35,005 bases of DNA from an uncultured Clostridium sp. (GTDB taxonomy: Bacteria > Bacillota > Clostridia > Lachnospirales > Lachnospiraceae): NCBI RefSeq assembly GCF_900547735.1, contig NZ_URHZ01000060.1, positions 1 through 35,005 of the forward strand, in the 5' to 3' direction. Positions 7,693 to 15,653 of the stretch are shown piece after piece (position 1 is the first letter of the stretch; every line of letters starts with the position of its first letter). Position numbers and translations under genes: made by a program. The notes below the pieces were generated by a model. That model had not been told where the DNA came from. It searched no databases and saw only the letters and a list, made by a program, of their open reading frames with translations.

Positions 7693-8343
7693 TTACGCTA
7701 CGAAAGCATACATCATAATATAATGGCAGAAGCTTCCACCCATAACAAAGAGATGGAAAATCTCATGGGAGCCGAAGTTCTTGTGCCTGGAATTAAAGAT
7801 AGGAAGCTTTAGTGCATAGATGATGCCTCCGACGGTATAAATGATGCCTCCGGCCAGAAGCCAGCCGAAAGCGGCTCTGGGCAGAGCCAGGACAATCTGC
7901 TTGAAAGCCAGGACGCAGACCCAGCCCATGGCAATATATATCAGGGAGGAAAACCACTTCGGGCAGTTGATCCAGAGCGCATTGATAATAATACCGGCCA
8001 GGGCAATTCCCCAGACAAGCGCCAGCATGGAATATCCCGATTTATCACCCAGGACAATAAGGCATACCGGGGTATAGGTTCCGGCGATCAGTATAAAGAT
8101 CATCATATGATCCAGTTTTCTCAGGCGTTTGTTGACTTCCTCCGAAATATCAAGTGTATGGTAGATGGTGCTGGCCGCGTACAGAAGGATCATACTGACG
8201 ATAAAAATAAGCAGGGCCGCAAAATGGATATGATCCGGTTCGTGTGATGCCTTCAGCAGCAGAGGAACCGCCGCGGCGCTTGCCCCTACCATGGCGATAA
8301 AATGGGTCAGTGCACTTCCGGGGTCTTTGACTTTAATTTTCAT
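7693..8343 (-). CDS. Hemolysin III / PAQR family membrane protein
   Basis: A 216-residue protein with about seven membrane segments. The conserved metal-site pattern of the Hly-III/PAQR (YqfA-like) family is complete: STIYH near residue 60, LDHMMIFILIAGTYTP near 77-92 and HEIFHLFVMGGSFCH near 193-207. The name comes from a Bacillus cereus homologue; most members are probably membrane hydrolases or lipid-homeostasis proteins rather than toxins. AAGGAGGT lies just before the ATG. Its 3' end abuts the IS256 remnant. A minus-strand promoter and a palindrome lie about 165-230 bases upstream. Confidence 0.93.
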   Translation of the reverse strand: MKIKVKDPGSALTHFIAMVGASAAAVPLLLKASHEPDHIHFAALLIFIVSMILLYAASTIYHTLDISEEVNKRLRKLDHMMIFILIAGTYTPVCLIVLGDKSGYSMLALVWGIALAGIIINALWINCPKWFSSLIYIAMGWVCVLAFKQIVLALPRAAFGWLLAGGIIYTVGGIIYALKLPIFNSRHKNFGSHEIFHLFVMGGSFCHYIMMYAFVA

Positions 8344-8506
8344 TATATTACCTCCTTACAACCTGTAGAAATTTTATTACGGATCAATACCGGACAATAC
8401 CGGAAATTCCATAAAAGAATATAAAAATATGTAAATTTTGTCTGAGTTCTCTGCGATGTCAGTGAACCGGTAAATTCCTCAGTGATGAAGTCTTGACTAA
8501 TTTGTT

Positions 8507-8527
8507 ATGTAGTTTTCAAAACTACAT
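8507..8527. promoter_or_regulatory. 21-bp perfect palindrome, candidate operator
   Basis: Arms atgtagtttt and aaaactacat around a central C. It sits about 10-30 bases downstream of the predicted start of the minus-strand transcript, a usual place for a repressor site. No regulator family can be named from the sequence. Confidence 0.6.
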
Positions 8528-8542
8528 CTTATATTTAACTAT

Positions 8543-8571
8543 ACTATACTCTTCTTTGTAAAAATATTCAA
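8543..8571 (-). promoter_or_regulatory. Promoter of the hemolysin-III family gene
   Basis: On the minus strand TTGAAT (8566-8571), 17-base spacer, TATAGT (8543-8548). The leader would be about 190 bases and include the palindrome at 8507-8527. Confidence 0.55.
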
Positions 8572-8874
8572 GACAGAATTATTATTTTTTTCAGGACAAT
8601 AACAGAAAGCAGAATTAAAATGTGGAGCGGCGGGAATTGCGGCGGTTTGGTAAAATCTGACGCCGGTCTGTGAGTTGTCACTTGAAGAACAGGCTTTGTC
8701 ATAGTAAAATGAGACATAGCAGCCGGAAGTGGATTGAACAATGGCTGAGGAACGAGAATCGGGAAAAGAAAAACTGAGAAAAGAGAATCCCGCAGACGAA
8801 ATCCGGGAAACAGAAAAACGAATATAAGTATAGAAGAGAAAATCAAATTATAAAATAAGGGCAGAGGATAAATA
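8572..8874. other. Intergenic stretch with no supported gene
   Basis: Purine-rich on the plus strand. A 28-codon ORF from ATG 8741 codes a highly charged peptide (MAEEREsGKEK...), but no good ribosome site supports it. A GCAGAGGA ribosome site for the next gene lies near the right edge. Confidence 0.5.
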
Positions 8875-9678
8875 ATGTTAAATATACTATTTGAAGATCG
8901 CGATATTATGGTGGTGGAAAAACCGGCAGGGCTGGAGTCCCAGACCAGCCGTGGATTTGAGCCGGATATGGTCAGTGAAATTAAAAATTATCTGAAGAGA
9001 GCGGAGTTATCCCATTTATCCACAAAGCCGTCCACAAAAGCATCCACACGGCCTGTGGAACCTTATGTAGGAGTTATCCACAGGCTGGACAAACCTGTCG
9101 GCGGCGTCATGGTCTATGCAAAGAATCAGAAGGCCGCTGCCTCCCTTAGTAAGCAGGTTCAGGACGGCCGGATGAAGAAAATATACAATGCGGTAATATG
9201 TGGAAAACTTGTGGATATTGTGGGTAACTATGTGGATTATCTGTTGAAAGACGGGAGGAACAACTATTCCCGGATTGTGGATAAAAATACGCCGGACAGT
9301 AAAAGGGCGGAACTGAAGTACCGCGTGATAGATGTGAAGGACATGGAAAATGTGACTGGCGCCGCAGAATTGGGGATAAATACACTTTCCCTTGTGGAAG
9401 TAGAACTGCTGACCGGCAGGCATCACCAGATACGCGTGCAGTTTTCCGGTCACGGCACTCCTCTCTGGGGCGACGGAAAATACAATCCGCAGTGGGGCGG
9501 AACCCTGCCGTCCGGCATTAACACGCAGACGGTTCCCGGTCCGGTAAGAGGCAGGGGAGAGCGGGAACTGGCGCTTGCCGCCGTTAAGCTGTCCTTTGAC
9601 AATCCCTCCACCGGCAAAAATATGGAATTTTCCATGAAACCGCGGGGAAAGATATTCGAAAGGTTCGGTGAACGATGA
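8875..9678 (+). CDS. RluA-family pseudouridine synthase
   Basis: A 267-residue enzyme that isomerises uridine to pseudouridine in RNA. Family landmarks: LFEDRDIMVVEKPAGL at the N-end, VIHRLDKPVGGVMVYAK near residues 67-83 with the catalytic Asp in HRLD, and GRHHQIRVQFS-HG-PLWGD near 181-200. There is no S4 domain, and the protein is shorter than RluD. A small repetitive insertion, STKPSTKASTRP, lies before the catalytic block. The target site on rRNA or tRNA cannot be told. Its stop overlaps the acylphosphatase start (ATGA), so the two are co-translated. Confidence 0.93.
   Translation: MLNILFEDRDIMVVEKPAGLESQTSRGFEPDMVSEIKNYLKRAELSHLSTKPSTKASTRPVEPYVGVIHRLDKPVGGVMVYAKNQKAAASLSKQVQDGRMKKIYNAVICGKLVDIVGNYVDYLLKDGRNNYSRIVDKNTPDSKRAELKYRVIDVKDMENVTGAAELGINTLSLVEVELLTGRHHQIRVQFSGHGTPLWGDGKYNPQWGGTLPSGINTQTVPGPVRGRGERELALAAVKLSFDNPSTGKNMEFSMKPRGKIFERFGER
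9016..9284. other. Cluster of DnaA-box-like sites inside the pseudouridine synthase gene
   Basis: Three perfect TTATCCACA sites: 9016-9024 (+), 9074-9082 (+) and 9276-9284 (-). Three near matches on the minus strand lie at 9210-9218, 9219-9227 and 9231-9239. One perfect site overlaps codons for the conserved V-I-H of the catalytic motif, so part of the pattern may be coding constraint. Confidence 0.45.
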
Positions 9679-9953
9679 AGAGGGTCAGGAAACATATCTA
9701 TTTCAGCGGAATGGTTCAGGGTGTCGGTTTCCGGTACCGCGCCATGCACGCCGCCCAGAGTCTCGGCCTGACGGGCTGGGTTAGAAATCTCTGGGACGAG
9801 CGGGTGGAAATGGAAGTGCAGGGAGATGAGGAATCCATCGACCGGATGATCAGACAGTTGGAGGAAGGCCATTTTATCCGTATTACAGGGATAGAAGCAG
9901 AGGAGAAAAACACCGATGAGAGGGAGAGCAGTTTCCGTGTGATCGGATATTAA
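9675..9953 (+). CDS. acyP: Acylphosphatase
   Basis: A 92-residue acylphosphatase, the usual size of the family, which hydrolyses acyl phosphates such as carbamoyl phosphate or 1,3-bisphosphoglycerate. The phosphate loop GMVQGVGFRYR includes catalytic Arg20, and VRNLWDERVEMEVQG supplies catalytic Asn38. The usual VRNxxDG is WDER here, a mild deviation. Its ATG overlaps the TGA of the pseudouridine synthase gene. A strong promoter for a separate transcript begins 6 bases after its stop. Confidence 0.95.
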   Translation: MKRVRKHIYFSGMVQGVGFRYRAMHAAQSLGLTGWVRNLWDERVEMEVQGDEESIDRMIRQLEEGHFIRITGIEAEEKNTDERESSFRVIGY

Positions 9954-9958
9954 AAATT

Positions 9959-9988
9959 TTGAATATTTTTAATTGTTTTGCTTATAAT
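9959..9988 (+). promoter_or_regulatory. Promoter of the candidate small RNA
   Basis: TTGAAT (9959-9964), 18-base spacer, TATAAT (9983-9988). The predicted start near 9995 coincides with the first base of a hairpin. Confidence 0.7.
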
Positions 9989-9994
9989 ACTGTC

Positions 9995-10129
9995 TGTACA
10001 AAAGAAGTACAAATCATAAATGGGCGAGACCATGGGTAAGCTCCTTAAAGAAACTGAAGAGAAGCTTACAAAAGAGGATGCAGGAATGTCGGAGTATGGT
10101 GAGATACAGACGATGTTCCTGCGTTTTTT
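9995..10129 (+). ncRNA. Candidate structured small RNA, unknown family
   Basis: About 135 bases bounded by a promoter and a U-run terminator. Three stems are visible: tgtac/gtaca (9995-9999 with 10007-10011), gtaagct/agcttac (10036-10042 with 10063-10069), and a long 3' stem from 10080. The 3' stem pairs gcaggaa/ttcctgc and, after internal loops, gtc/gac and gtat/atac. I do not recognise it as 6S, SRP RNA, tmRNA or a known riboswitch. A 39-codon ORF (10020-10139) runs through it but has no ribosome site and would extend past the terminator, so a pure RNA role is more likely. It could also act as a leader for the permease gene downstream. Confidence 0.6.
10080..10129 (+). terminator. Rho-independent terminator of the small RNA
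   Basis: gcaggaa (10080-10086) pairs with ttcctgc (10116-10122), with inner helices 10088-10090/10109-10111 and 10094-10097/10104-10107. One base then precedes a run of six T at 10124-10129. Confidence 0.75.
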
Positions 10130-10198
10130 AATTCCGTAGATTTTCCGGGCATAAGAAGGACGGCCTGTGGTGATACTAATTTCATTCAGAAAATATTA

Positions 10199-10269
10199 GA
10201 GCGTGTTTGAAAATTACTTTCCGTCAGATGTGCGTCACACTTCGCGGGAAGGAATTTTCAAACACGCTC
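10199..10269. repeat. 71-bp palindromic element (REP/MITE-like)
   Basis: A perfect 17-bp inverted repeat, gagcgtgtttgaaaatt at 10199-10215 and its complement at 10253-10269, encloses a 37-base centre. The centre has further short complementarities (tgtg/caca). It lies just upstream of the permease start. Its form is that of a dispersed palindromic repeat; similar gagcgtgtttgaaaa-type elements are, from memory, scattered in related genomes, but no second copy is in this window. Confidence 0.7.
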
Positions 10270-10290
10270 CAGGGAAAGCAGGTGGGACAG

Positions 10291-11442
10291 ATGCCGGAAT
10301 TCACGGAAAAGCAGCGGAAAGTATTATTGACAGCGGGGGTGACGGCCGCTGTCTATCTTTGTTTTAAATTCCTTTTACCGCTGTTTCTGCCATTCCTCGT
10401 TTCATACCTGATTGCCTTAATTCTACGGCCGTCCGCGGCTTTTTTGGAGCGGAAACTGCGCTTTCAGGTGAAGGGAAAACCGTACGGCGTGCCGATTGGG
10501 GTAATTGGAGGAATCGAAATTATTCTGGTTCTGGCTCTTCTCGGCGCAGGCTTTTTCTATGGGGGACGGCGCCTTTTTATGGAAGCTAACCAGTTAGTCA
10601 ATGCCGTGCCGGGCTGGATTCAGAGCTTTGATGAATGGCTGACCGGTATGTGTCATTCGGTGGAGGCATTCTGCCGCCTGAAGGAGGGCGTTCTTGTAAA
10701 GATGATGCAGGACGTGCTCCTGGGCACGGCCAGAGCGTTTAAAACGGCGACAATGCCGAATCTGGTGGTCAACTCCGTCTCCGTCTTTGGATTTTTCATC
10801 AAAGTGGCAATCATAACGGTAATTCTTTTCATTGCATCCATCCTTTCCCTCCAGGAGATGGATGAGCTGAGGGAGAGACGGTACAACTCGATTTTCAGGA
10901 GAGAATTTTCCCTCCTGGGCAAGAGACTGGCGCTGACGGGAAATGCATGGCTTAAGACCCAGTTCGTGATTCTCTTTCTGACCACCTGTCTCTGCATACT
11001 GACTTTGATAGCAATTGGAAATCCTTACTATATCATCGCGGGAATCGGAATCGGTCTTCTGGATGCGCTGCCCATCTTCGGAACCGGAACGGTCCTGATA
11101 CCCTGGGGAGTTTTTCTTTTACTGCAGCAGAAATGGTATCAGGGCCTGATGCTCCTGGGCGTCTATCTGGTGTGTTACTTCCTGAGGGAATTTGTCGAGG
11201 CAAAGCTGATGGGAAAAAAGATGGGCCTGTCGCCGCTGGAAACGCTGATGTCGATGTACGTGGGCCTGCAGCTCTTTGGATTCCTGGGATTCATTCTCGG
11301 CCCCGTCGGATTGATGCTGATAGAAGATCTGGTGGAGGAATACGATAAAAACAGCAGAAAAAAATGCGGTCCGGGAAACAGCAGCGGAGGCAGCAGTACG
11401 GACAACGGTGATGGTTGTATAGAAAACAGCGGCGGCAGCTAA
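10291..11442 (+). CDS. AI-2E family permease, YtvI-like
   Basis: A 383-residue polytopic membrane protein of the AI-2E/PerM family (UPF0118). N-terminal segments LPLFLPFLVSYLIALILRPSA, a soluble central stretch and the C-terminal block YYIIAGIGIGLLDALPIFGTGTVLIPWG are typical. The tail is low-complexity, rich in Gly, Ser and Asn. In spore formers the YtvI branch is linked to sporulation, and other members export small molecules or Na+; the role here is open. An in-frame ATG at 10207 lies inside the palindromic repeat and is rejected. ATG 10291 or GTG 10282 is likely, after AGGGAAAGCAGGTGGG. Confidence 0.88.
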   Translation: MPEFTEKQRKVLLTAGVTAAVYLCFKFLLPLFLPFLVSYLIALILRPSAAFLERKLRFQVKGKPYGVPIGVIGGIEIILVLALLGAGFFYGGRRLFMEANQLVNAVPGWIQSFDEWLTGMCHSVEAFCRLKEGVLVKMMQDVLLGTARAFKTATMPNLVVNSVSVFGFFIKVAIITVILFIASILSLQEMDELRERRYNSIFRREFSLLGKRLALTGNAWLKTQFVILFLTTCLCILTLIAIGNPYYIIAGIGIGLLDALPIFGTGTVLIPWGVFLLLQQKWYQGLMLLGVYLVCYFLREFVEAKLMGKKMGLSPLETLMSMYVGLQLFGFLGFILGPVGLMLIEDLVEEYDKNSRKKCGPGNSSGGSSTDNGDGCIENSGGS

Positions 11443-11618
11443 ATATTGTTGAAATACGCTGAAATAACTGCAACAGGTCCGTTAATTGTGATAGAATAGC
11501 AGAATAAGATATCAAAAATAAAATACGGGAACAAAGCAAAACAGCAATGAACCCAAATAATATTCATCAAGGTATAAAGCAGAAATATAGGAAAAAACAG
11601 TAAAACGGAGGAACAGGG

Positions 11619-13070
11619 ATGAAACTCTATTATCGGGAATGCGGAAAGGGACAGCCGATGATCCTGCTCCATGGAAATGGGGAGGACGGCACTTATTTTG
11701 AAAAACAAATCCGGTTTTTCTCAAAGAAATACCGGGTGATAGCCATAGACACGCGAGGGCACGGAAAATCCCCGAGAGGGACGGCGCCCTTTACACTGGA
11801 ACAGTTTGCAGAAGATTTAAAGAACTTTCTCGATGAAAAAAAGCTCAGTCGGATCATTCTTCTTGGCTTCAGTGACGGAGGGAACATTGCCCTTACGTTC
11901 GCGCTGCACTATCCGGAATATGTAGACCGTCTTATTCTAAACGGAGCGAATCTGAATCCATTTGGAGTAACGCCTTCCGTACAGTTTCCCATAGCAGCAG
12001 AGTATGAACTCTGCCGTCTCCGCACCATGGCGCCAAAGCTGTCGGGGGGAAAGATGAGCATAAAAGAGACGGCCAAAGGCAAAATGACCGTGAAAAAGGC
12101 GGCCGGTGGAAAGATATCCGGTAAAAAGACAGCCGGCTCAGCGAAGCCGCCCGAAGAAAGAGAGCGGTACAAGGGCTCCCTGGAGCAGAAGACAGAGCTT
12201 TTGGGCCTGATGGTCAAGGGCCCCTGGATTCATCCGTCGGAGCTTAAAAAGCTCAAAATGCCGGTACTTGTCATTGCGGGAACGGAAGATATGATAAGAG
12301 ACGGCCATACCAGGCATATACATCGTGCGATTCCCGGCAGCAGGCTGAAGCTGATCCGCGGAGATCATTTCATTGCACTGAAAAAAAGCGCCGAATTCAA
12401 CCACGCCGTTGCCGCATTCCTTCACGCAACGGAAGGAAGCATGACGATGACGATGAAACGCCTTTGGGCGGACCGCCATCCGGGGCGGTTAGATCACGAG
12501 GACGGAGTGGATTTTTCGGTGCTTGTACCGCTTGTCAAAAAAGACGGGGAATATCATCTTTTATTCGAAGTCAGATCCGACGTGCTGAAGAGCCAGCCGG
12601 GAGAGGTTTGCTTCCCAGGAGGTGCAGTGGAGCGGGGAGAGACGAGAAAAGAGGCCGCCATACGTGAAACAATGGAAGAGCTGGGCATTTACGAAAACCA
12701 GATTGACATGATAGCCCCGCTGGACATACTCATCACTCCCGCCAATATGGGTGTATATCCATTCCTGGCGGAACTCAAGGGATACCGCGGAACATTCTCA
12801 GCCGATGAAGTAGACCATATATTCACGGTTCCTCTGAAATGGTTCCTGGCCCATGAGCCGGAATGCTATTCCACAGAGGTGCAGACAATACCGGGAAAAG
12901 ACTTCCCATTTGAGTTAATTCCAAACGGAGAAGAATACCATTGGCGTAAAGGAAAATATAAGGTAATGTTCTATCAGTACGAGAATCAGGTAATATGGGG
13001 AATGACGGCCAAGATACTGCATTCCTTTATCCAGAGATGTAAAGAGGAAATGGGCATGAAAAGAGCATGA
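11619..13070 (+). CDS. Alpha/beta-hydrolase fused to a Nudix hydrolase
   Basis: A 483-residue two-domain protein. Residues 1-270 are an alpha/beta-hydrolase: oxyanion loop LLHGNG (16-21), nucleophile elbow GFSDGG with Ser85, Asp224 in GTEDMI and His250 in RGDHFI, so the triad is intact. Within its lid region, residues 142-178 form a Lys-rich repetitive insertion (GGKMSIK, GKMTVKK, GKISGKK). Residues 281-483 are a Nudix domain with the full box G335-x5-E341-x7-REtmEElGi (349-357), preceded by VRSDVLKSQPGEVCFPGG, typical of the CoA-diphosphatase (NudL/YeaB) branch. The frame is continuous, so this is a real fusion rather than an assembly error as far as can be seen. GGAGG at 11607-11611 sets the start. 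The product could couple a thioester/ester hydrolase to CoA pyrophosphate cleavage; this is inference. Confidence 0.9.
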   Translation: MKLYYRECGKGQPMILLHGNGEDGTYFEKQIRFFSKKYRVIAIDTRGHGKSPRGTAPFTLEQFAEDLKNFLDEKKLSRIILLGFSDGGNIALTFALHYPEYVDRLILNGANLNPFGVTPSVQFPIAAEYELCRLRTMAPKLSGGKMSIKETAKGKMTVKKAAGGKISGKKTAGSAKPPEERERYKGSLEQKTELLGLMVKGPWIHPSELKKLKMPVLVIAGTEDMIRDGHTRHIHRAIPGSRLKLIRGDHFIALKKSAEFNHAVAAFLHATEGSMTMTMKRLWADRHPGRLDHEDGVDFSVLVPLVKKDGEYHLLFEVRSDVLKSQPGEVCFPGGAVERGETRKEAAIRETMEELGIYENQIDMIAPLDILITPANMGVYPFLAELKGYRGTFSADEVDHIFTVPLKWFLAHEPECYSTEVQTIPGKDFPFELIPNGEEYHWRKGKYKVMFYQYENQVIWGMTAKILHSFIQRCKEEMGMKRA

Positions 13071-13205
13071 AAAAATAGTGGTCACAACAATGTTCCCCCA
13101 CATGAAAAAGAGGAAAAAAGCGGCCGGACGGCCAGGCAGATTGGATGGCCGATAAACTACGCGTCTTCGGTCCCGGCCAACCGCCGCCGCCCGCCCCCTC
13201 ATTTT

Positions 13206-14012
13206 TCACACCTCCCTCACCAACACCTGCAGTTCCGTCAGATACTCCTCATGCCGGTTCGTATCGTTCATATCAATATGGTACAGCTCCAGCGGCGCTC
13301 CGCAGCTTTCATAGCCCGCCTCCCGGATACGCTCCATCAATTCTGCAAAAACTTCGGATATCCTCTGCTCATACATTCCCCAGTAAAACAGCGACGCATA
13401 GTGCCCCTCCGGTATCACGGAGCTGTGATTGTCCCAGTCGCTGATGAAGAATACGGAACGGAAATGGTTATAAATTCCCTGTTCTATGCTGGCCGGATCC
13501 ATCTCCGCGCCGAATCCCTTGATTCCAATAATATGAATATTGTCTTCATATCTGTTTTCCAGTTTCTTCAGGACAAAATCCACGTCATTTTCCAGAATGA
13601 TGTCTTCCGTAAGCTGGAAACATGGCCTGGCGTCGAAATGACGGATAGTGAATTTGCGGTCCTCGGTCAGCCGGTCCTCCAGCAGCTCCTTTTTACGCGC
13701 CTCAATATCCTTATATTTTTCCTGCAGTCTTGCAACCTGAGTCAGAATCAGGTCCTCCTCCTCATCCAGAAGGCTCAGCGTGGACTCGATATCCCGGTTA
13801 TTAATATATTCCCGTATCCGTTCCAGCGGGATATCCAGCTCTCTCAGGGAACGGATGATATTCAGCTTTCCGATATCCTGCACGCCGAAGATGCGGTATC
13901 CGTTTTGCCCCCGTTTGGGAGAGAGCAGCCCCTGCTCCTCATAATATCGCAGCGTGTCGCTGCAAAGACCATATAGTCTTGAAATTTCCTTGATTTTATA
14001 TGAATTGTTCAA
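13206..14012 (-). CDS. MerR-family regulator with effector domain (TTG start)
   Basis: A 268-residue MerR-type activator: winged helix at residues 1-75 (YKIKEISRLYGLCSDTLRYYEEQGLL), a coiled-coil dimer helix (about 80-115), and a C-terminal ~150-residue domain of GyrI/BmrR-like type for small-molecule sensing. The only suitable start is TTG at 14010-14012, with GGGAGGA nine bases ahead on the minus strand; weak starts are common for self-limiting regulators. It diverges from a MATE pump whose promoter has the MerR architecture, so the pump is the evident target. Confidence 0.92.
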   Translation of the reverse strand: MNNSYKIKEISRLYGLCSDTLRYYEEQGLLSPKRGQNGYRIFGVQDIGKLNIIRSLRELDIPLERIREYINNRDIESTLSLLDEEEDLILTQVARLQEKYKDIEARKKELLEDRLTEDRKFTIRHFDARPCFQLTEDIILENDVDFVLKKLENRYEDNIHIIGIKGFGAEMDPASIEQGIYNHFRSVFFISDWDNHSSVIPEGHYASLFYWGMYEQRISEVFAELMERIREAGYESCGAPLELYHIDMNDTNRHEEYLTELQVLVREV

Positions 14013-14027
14013 CTTTTCGTTCCTCCC

Positions 14028-14058
14028 TTGACCTTCGTATTATACGAAGGTTTATAAT
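14028..14058 (+). promoter_or_regulatory. MerR-type promoter and operator of the MATE pump
   Basis: TTGACC (14028-14033) and TATAAT (14053-14058) are separated by 19 bases, the long spacer that MerR proteins untwist. Within and across the spacer is a perfect dyad, accttcgtat / atacgaaggt around a central T (14031-14051). This is a textbook MerR activation site. Confidence 0.93.
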
Positions 14059-14084
14059 GGAAGTCAAGAAGAGGAGGTTTTATC

Positions 14085-15440
14085 ATGTTACTTAAAAAAT
14101 TCTGCCGGTTTGTTATTCCCTCCATTATCTCGATGTGGATCTTTGCGCTCTACACGATGGTAGATGGAATCTTCGTTGCAAGAGGAGTGGGGGAGTATGC
14201 TCTGGCAGCGGTTAACCTGTCCATGCCATATACAATTTTTATCTTTTCACTGGGGCTGATGATGGCGACGGGAACATCGACACTGATTGCAATATTTATG
14301 GGAGAGGGGAAAGAGGAGGAAGCGCGCAATACATTTAACCAGAATCTGGTTATCCTCATAGCGGCAGGACTCATTGTTTCCCTCCTGACCTGGTTTAATC
14401 TAGAGAGAATCGCTTACTTTCTGGGGGCGGCTCCGGAGACGATTGAATACGTGAAGGGATACCTGGGCTGGATATCGGTATTCGCGGTATTTTTTATTGT
14501 TTCCTATAATATGGAGATTTTCGTGAAAACGGACGGCTGCCCGCCGCTTCAGATGGCCGGAGTAATGACGAGTGCGGTTACCAATATTGTGCTGGATTAT
14601 CTCTTTGTCATGAAGCTCCACATGGGCGTGGAGGGAGCCGCCATTGCTACGGGTATTGCGCAGGTGGTTTCCACAACACTGTTCCTTTTGTATTTCCGTT
14701 TCCGCTCCAAACGCCTGTATTTCTGTAAGTTCAAGTGGAACCTGAAGCTTTACCGGAGAATTATCCCGCTGGGACTTTCCGACAGTATCACCGAGATGTC
14801 GGGCGGACTTGTGATTTTCCTGTTTAACCACATGATTCTGAGCGTGATTGGTAACAAGGGAATCGTCAGTTACACCGTTATTTCCTATATGAATACGCTG
14901 GCTCTCAACAGTATGGCGGGAATCAGCCAGGGAGCGCAGCCGCTTGTCAGTTTCCAATACGGAGCCGGGGAGCAGAAGAAGTACCGGCAGTTATTCCGGT
15001 ATTCCATTATATCCGCCTGTATTTCGGCTGTTGTGTTCCTGCTTATAGCAGAGGGGATGCCCCAGGCAGTGGTGGGCCTGTTCCTGGGAAATGCCGATCA
15101 GGAGCTGTCGGCCTACACGGTGAACGCGCTCCGCATGTACGGTCTTTCTTTCGCCATCGTCGGATTTAACGTGGTGACGGCCGGTTTCTTTACGGCGATT
15201 GAGCGGCCAATTTACTCCGTGGTGATTTCCTCCGCCAGAAGTTTTGTTCTCTTGTCGACCTGCCTCGTTGTTATGACGGCTCTGATTGGGGAGAACGGAA
15301 TCTGGCTGTCCACCGTAGCATCGGAAACACTGTGCCTCTGCATTACCCTGTTTTTCTTCTGGCGTTACAAAAAAGCAGGCAGTTTTAGCGGAAGCAGTGT
15401 AAAAAACGGTGTGGCTTCGGTATCGGAGAATATCTTGTAG
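14085..15440 (+). CDS. MATE family efflux pump, MepA-like
   Basis: A 451-residue polytopic protein with about 12 membrane segments in two homologous halves. The N-half begins FCRFVIPSIISMWIFALYTMVDGIFVARGVG, and the C-half contains SQGAQPLVSFQYGAG, both characteristic of the MepA/NorM-like MATE exporters that expel cationic drugs in exchange for Na+ or H+. GAGGAGGT precedes the ATG. It is controlled by the divergent MerR regulator and followed by a strong terminator, so it is a single-gene unit. The drug specificity is unknown. Confidence 0.95.
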   Translation: MLLKKFCRFVIPSIISMWIFALYTMVDGIFVARGVGEYALAAVNLSMPYTIFIFSLGLMMATGTSTLIAIFMGEGKEEEARNTFNQNLVILIAAGLIVSLLTWFNLERIAYFLGAAPETIEYVKGYLGWISVFAVFFIVSYNMEIFVKTDGCPPLQMAGVMTSAVTNIVLDYLFVMKLHMGVEGAAIATGIAQVVSTTLFLLYFRFRSKRLYFCKFKWNLKLYRRIIPLGLSDSITEMSGGLVIFLFNHMILSVIGNKGIVSYTVISYMNTLALNSMAGISQGAQPLVSFQYGAGEQKKYRQLFRYSIISACISAVVFLLIAEGMPQAVVGLFLGNADQELSAYTVNALRMYGLSFAIVGFNVVTAGFFTAIERPIYSVVISSARSFVLLSTCLVVMTALIGENGIWLSTVASETLCLCITLFFFWRYKKAGSFSGSSVKNGVASVSENIL

Positions 15441-15481
15441 AATACGGGGGCTGACTGTGAATGAAACACGATTTAACTGTG

Positions 15482-15522
15482 AAAAGAGGTTTCCCGCGCT
15501 GAGAACGGGAAACCTCTTTTTT
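15482..15522 (+). terminator. Rho-independent terminator of the MATE gene
   Basis: A perfect 15-bp stem (15482-15496 with 15506-15520) with a 9-base loop and a T-run. Confidence 0.95.
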
Positions 15523-15548
15523 GAAATTTCCTTTTCATGCCCAGAGAA

Positions 15549-15598
15549 TAAAAAAGCCCCGTATGGAACGGCAAAACGCACCGACCATATGGGACTTT
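15549..15598 (-). terminator. Terminator of the NTF2-like gene
   Basis: On the minus strand the arms 15585-15598 and 15553-15566 pair at 13 of 14 positions (one G-U), with an 18-base loop, followed by a U-run. It ends transcription coming from the gene at 15654-15992. Confidence 0.8.
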
Positions 15599-15653
15599 AC
15601 TAAATATACGCACAGAAACGGATTTTCCCAAAACGCGTCTGTCATTCCAATTG

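Noticed and set aside
7693..8343. Hemolysin toxin
   Set aside because: Hly-III/PAQR proteins are widespread membrane proteins; the name does not imply a toxin.
8568..8846. 92-codon minus-strand frame
   Set aside because: Hydrophobic, low-complexity product and no ribosome site; overlaps the minus-strand promoter region.
10207..10290. Upstream ATG start for the AI-2E permease
   Set aside because: Lies inside the palindromic repeat with no ribosome site.
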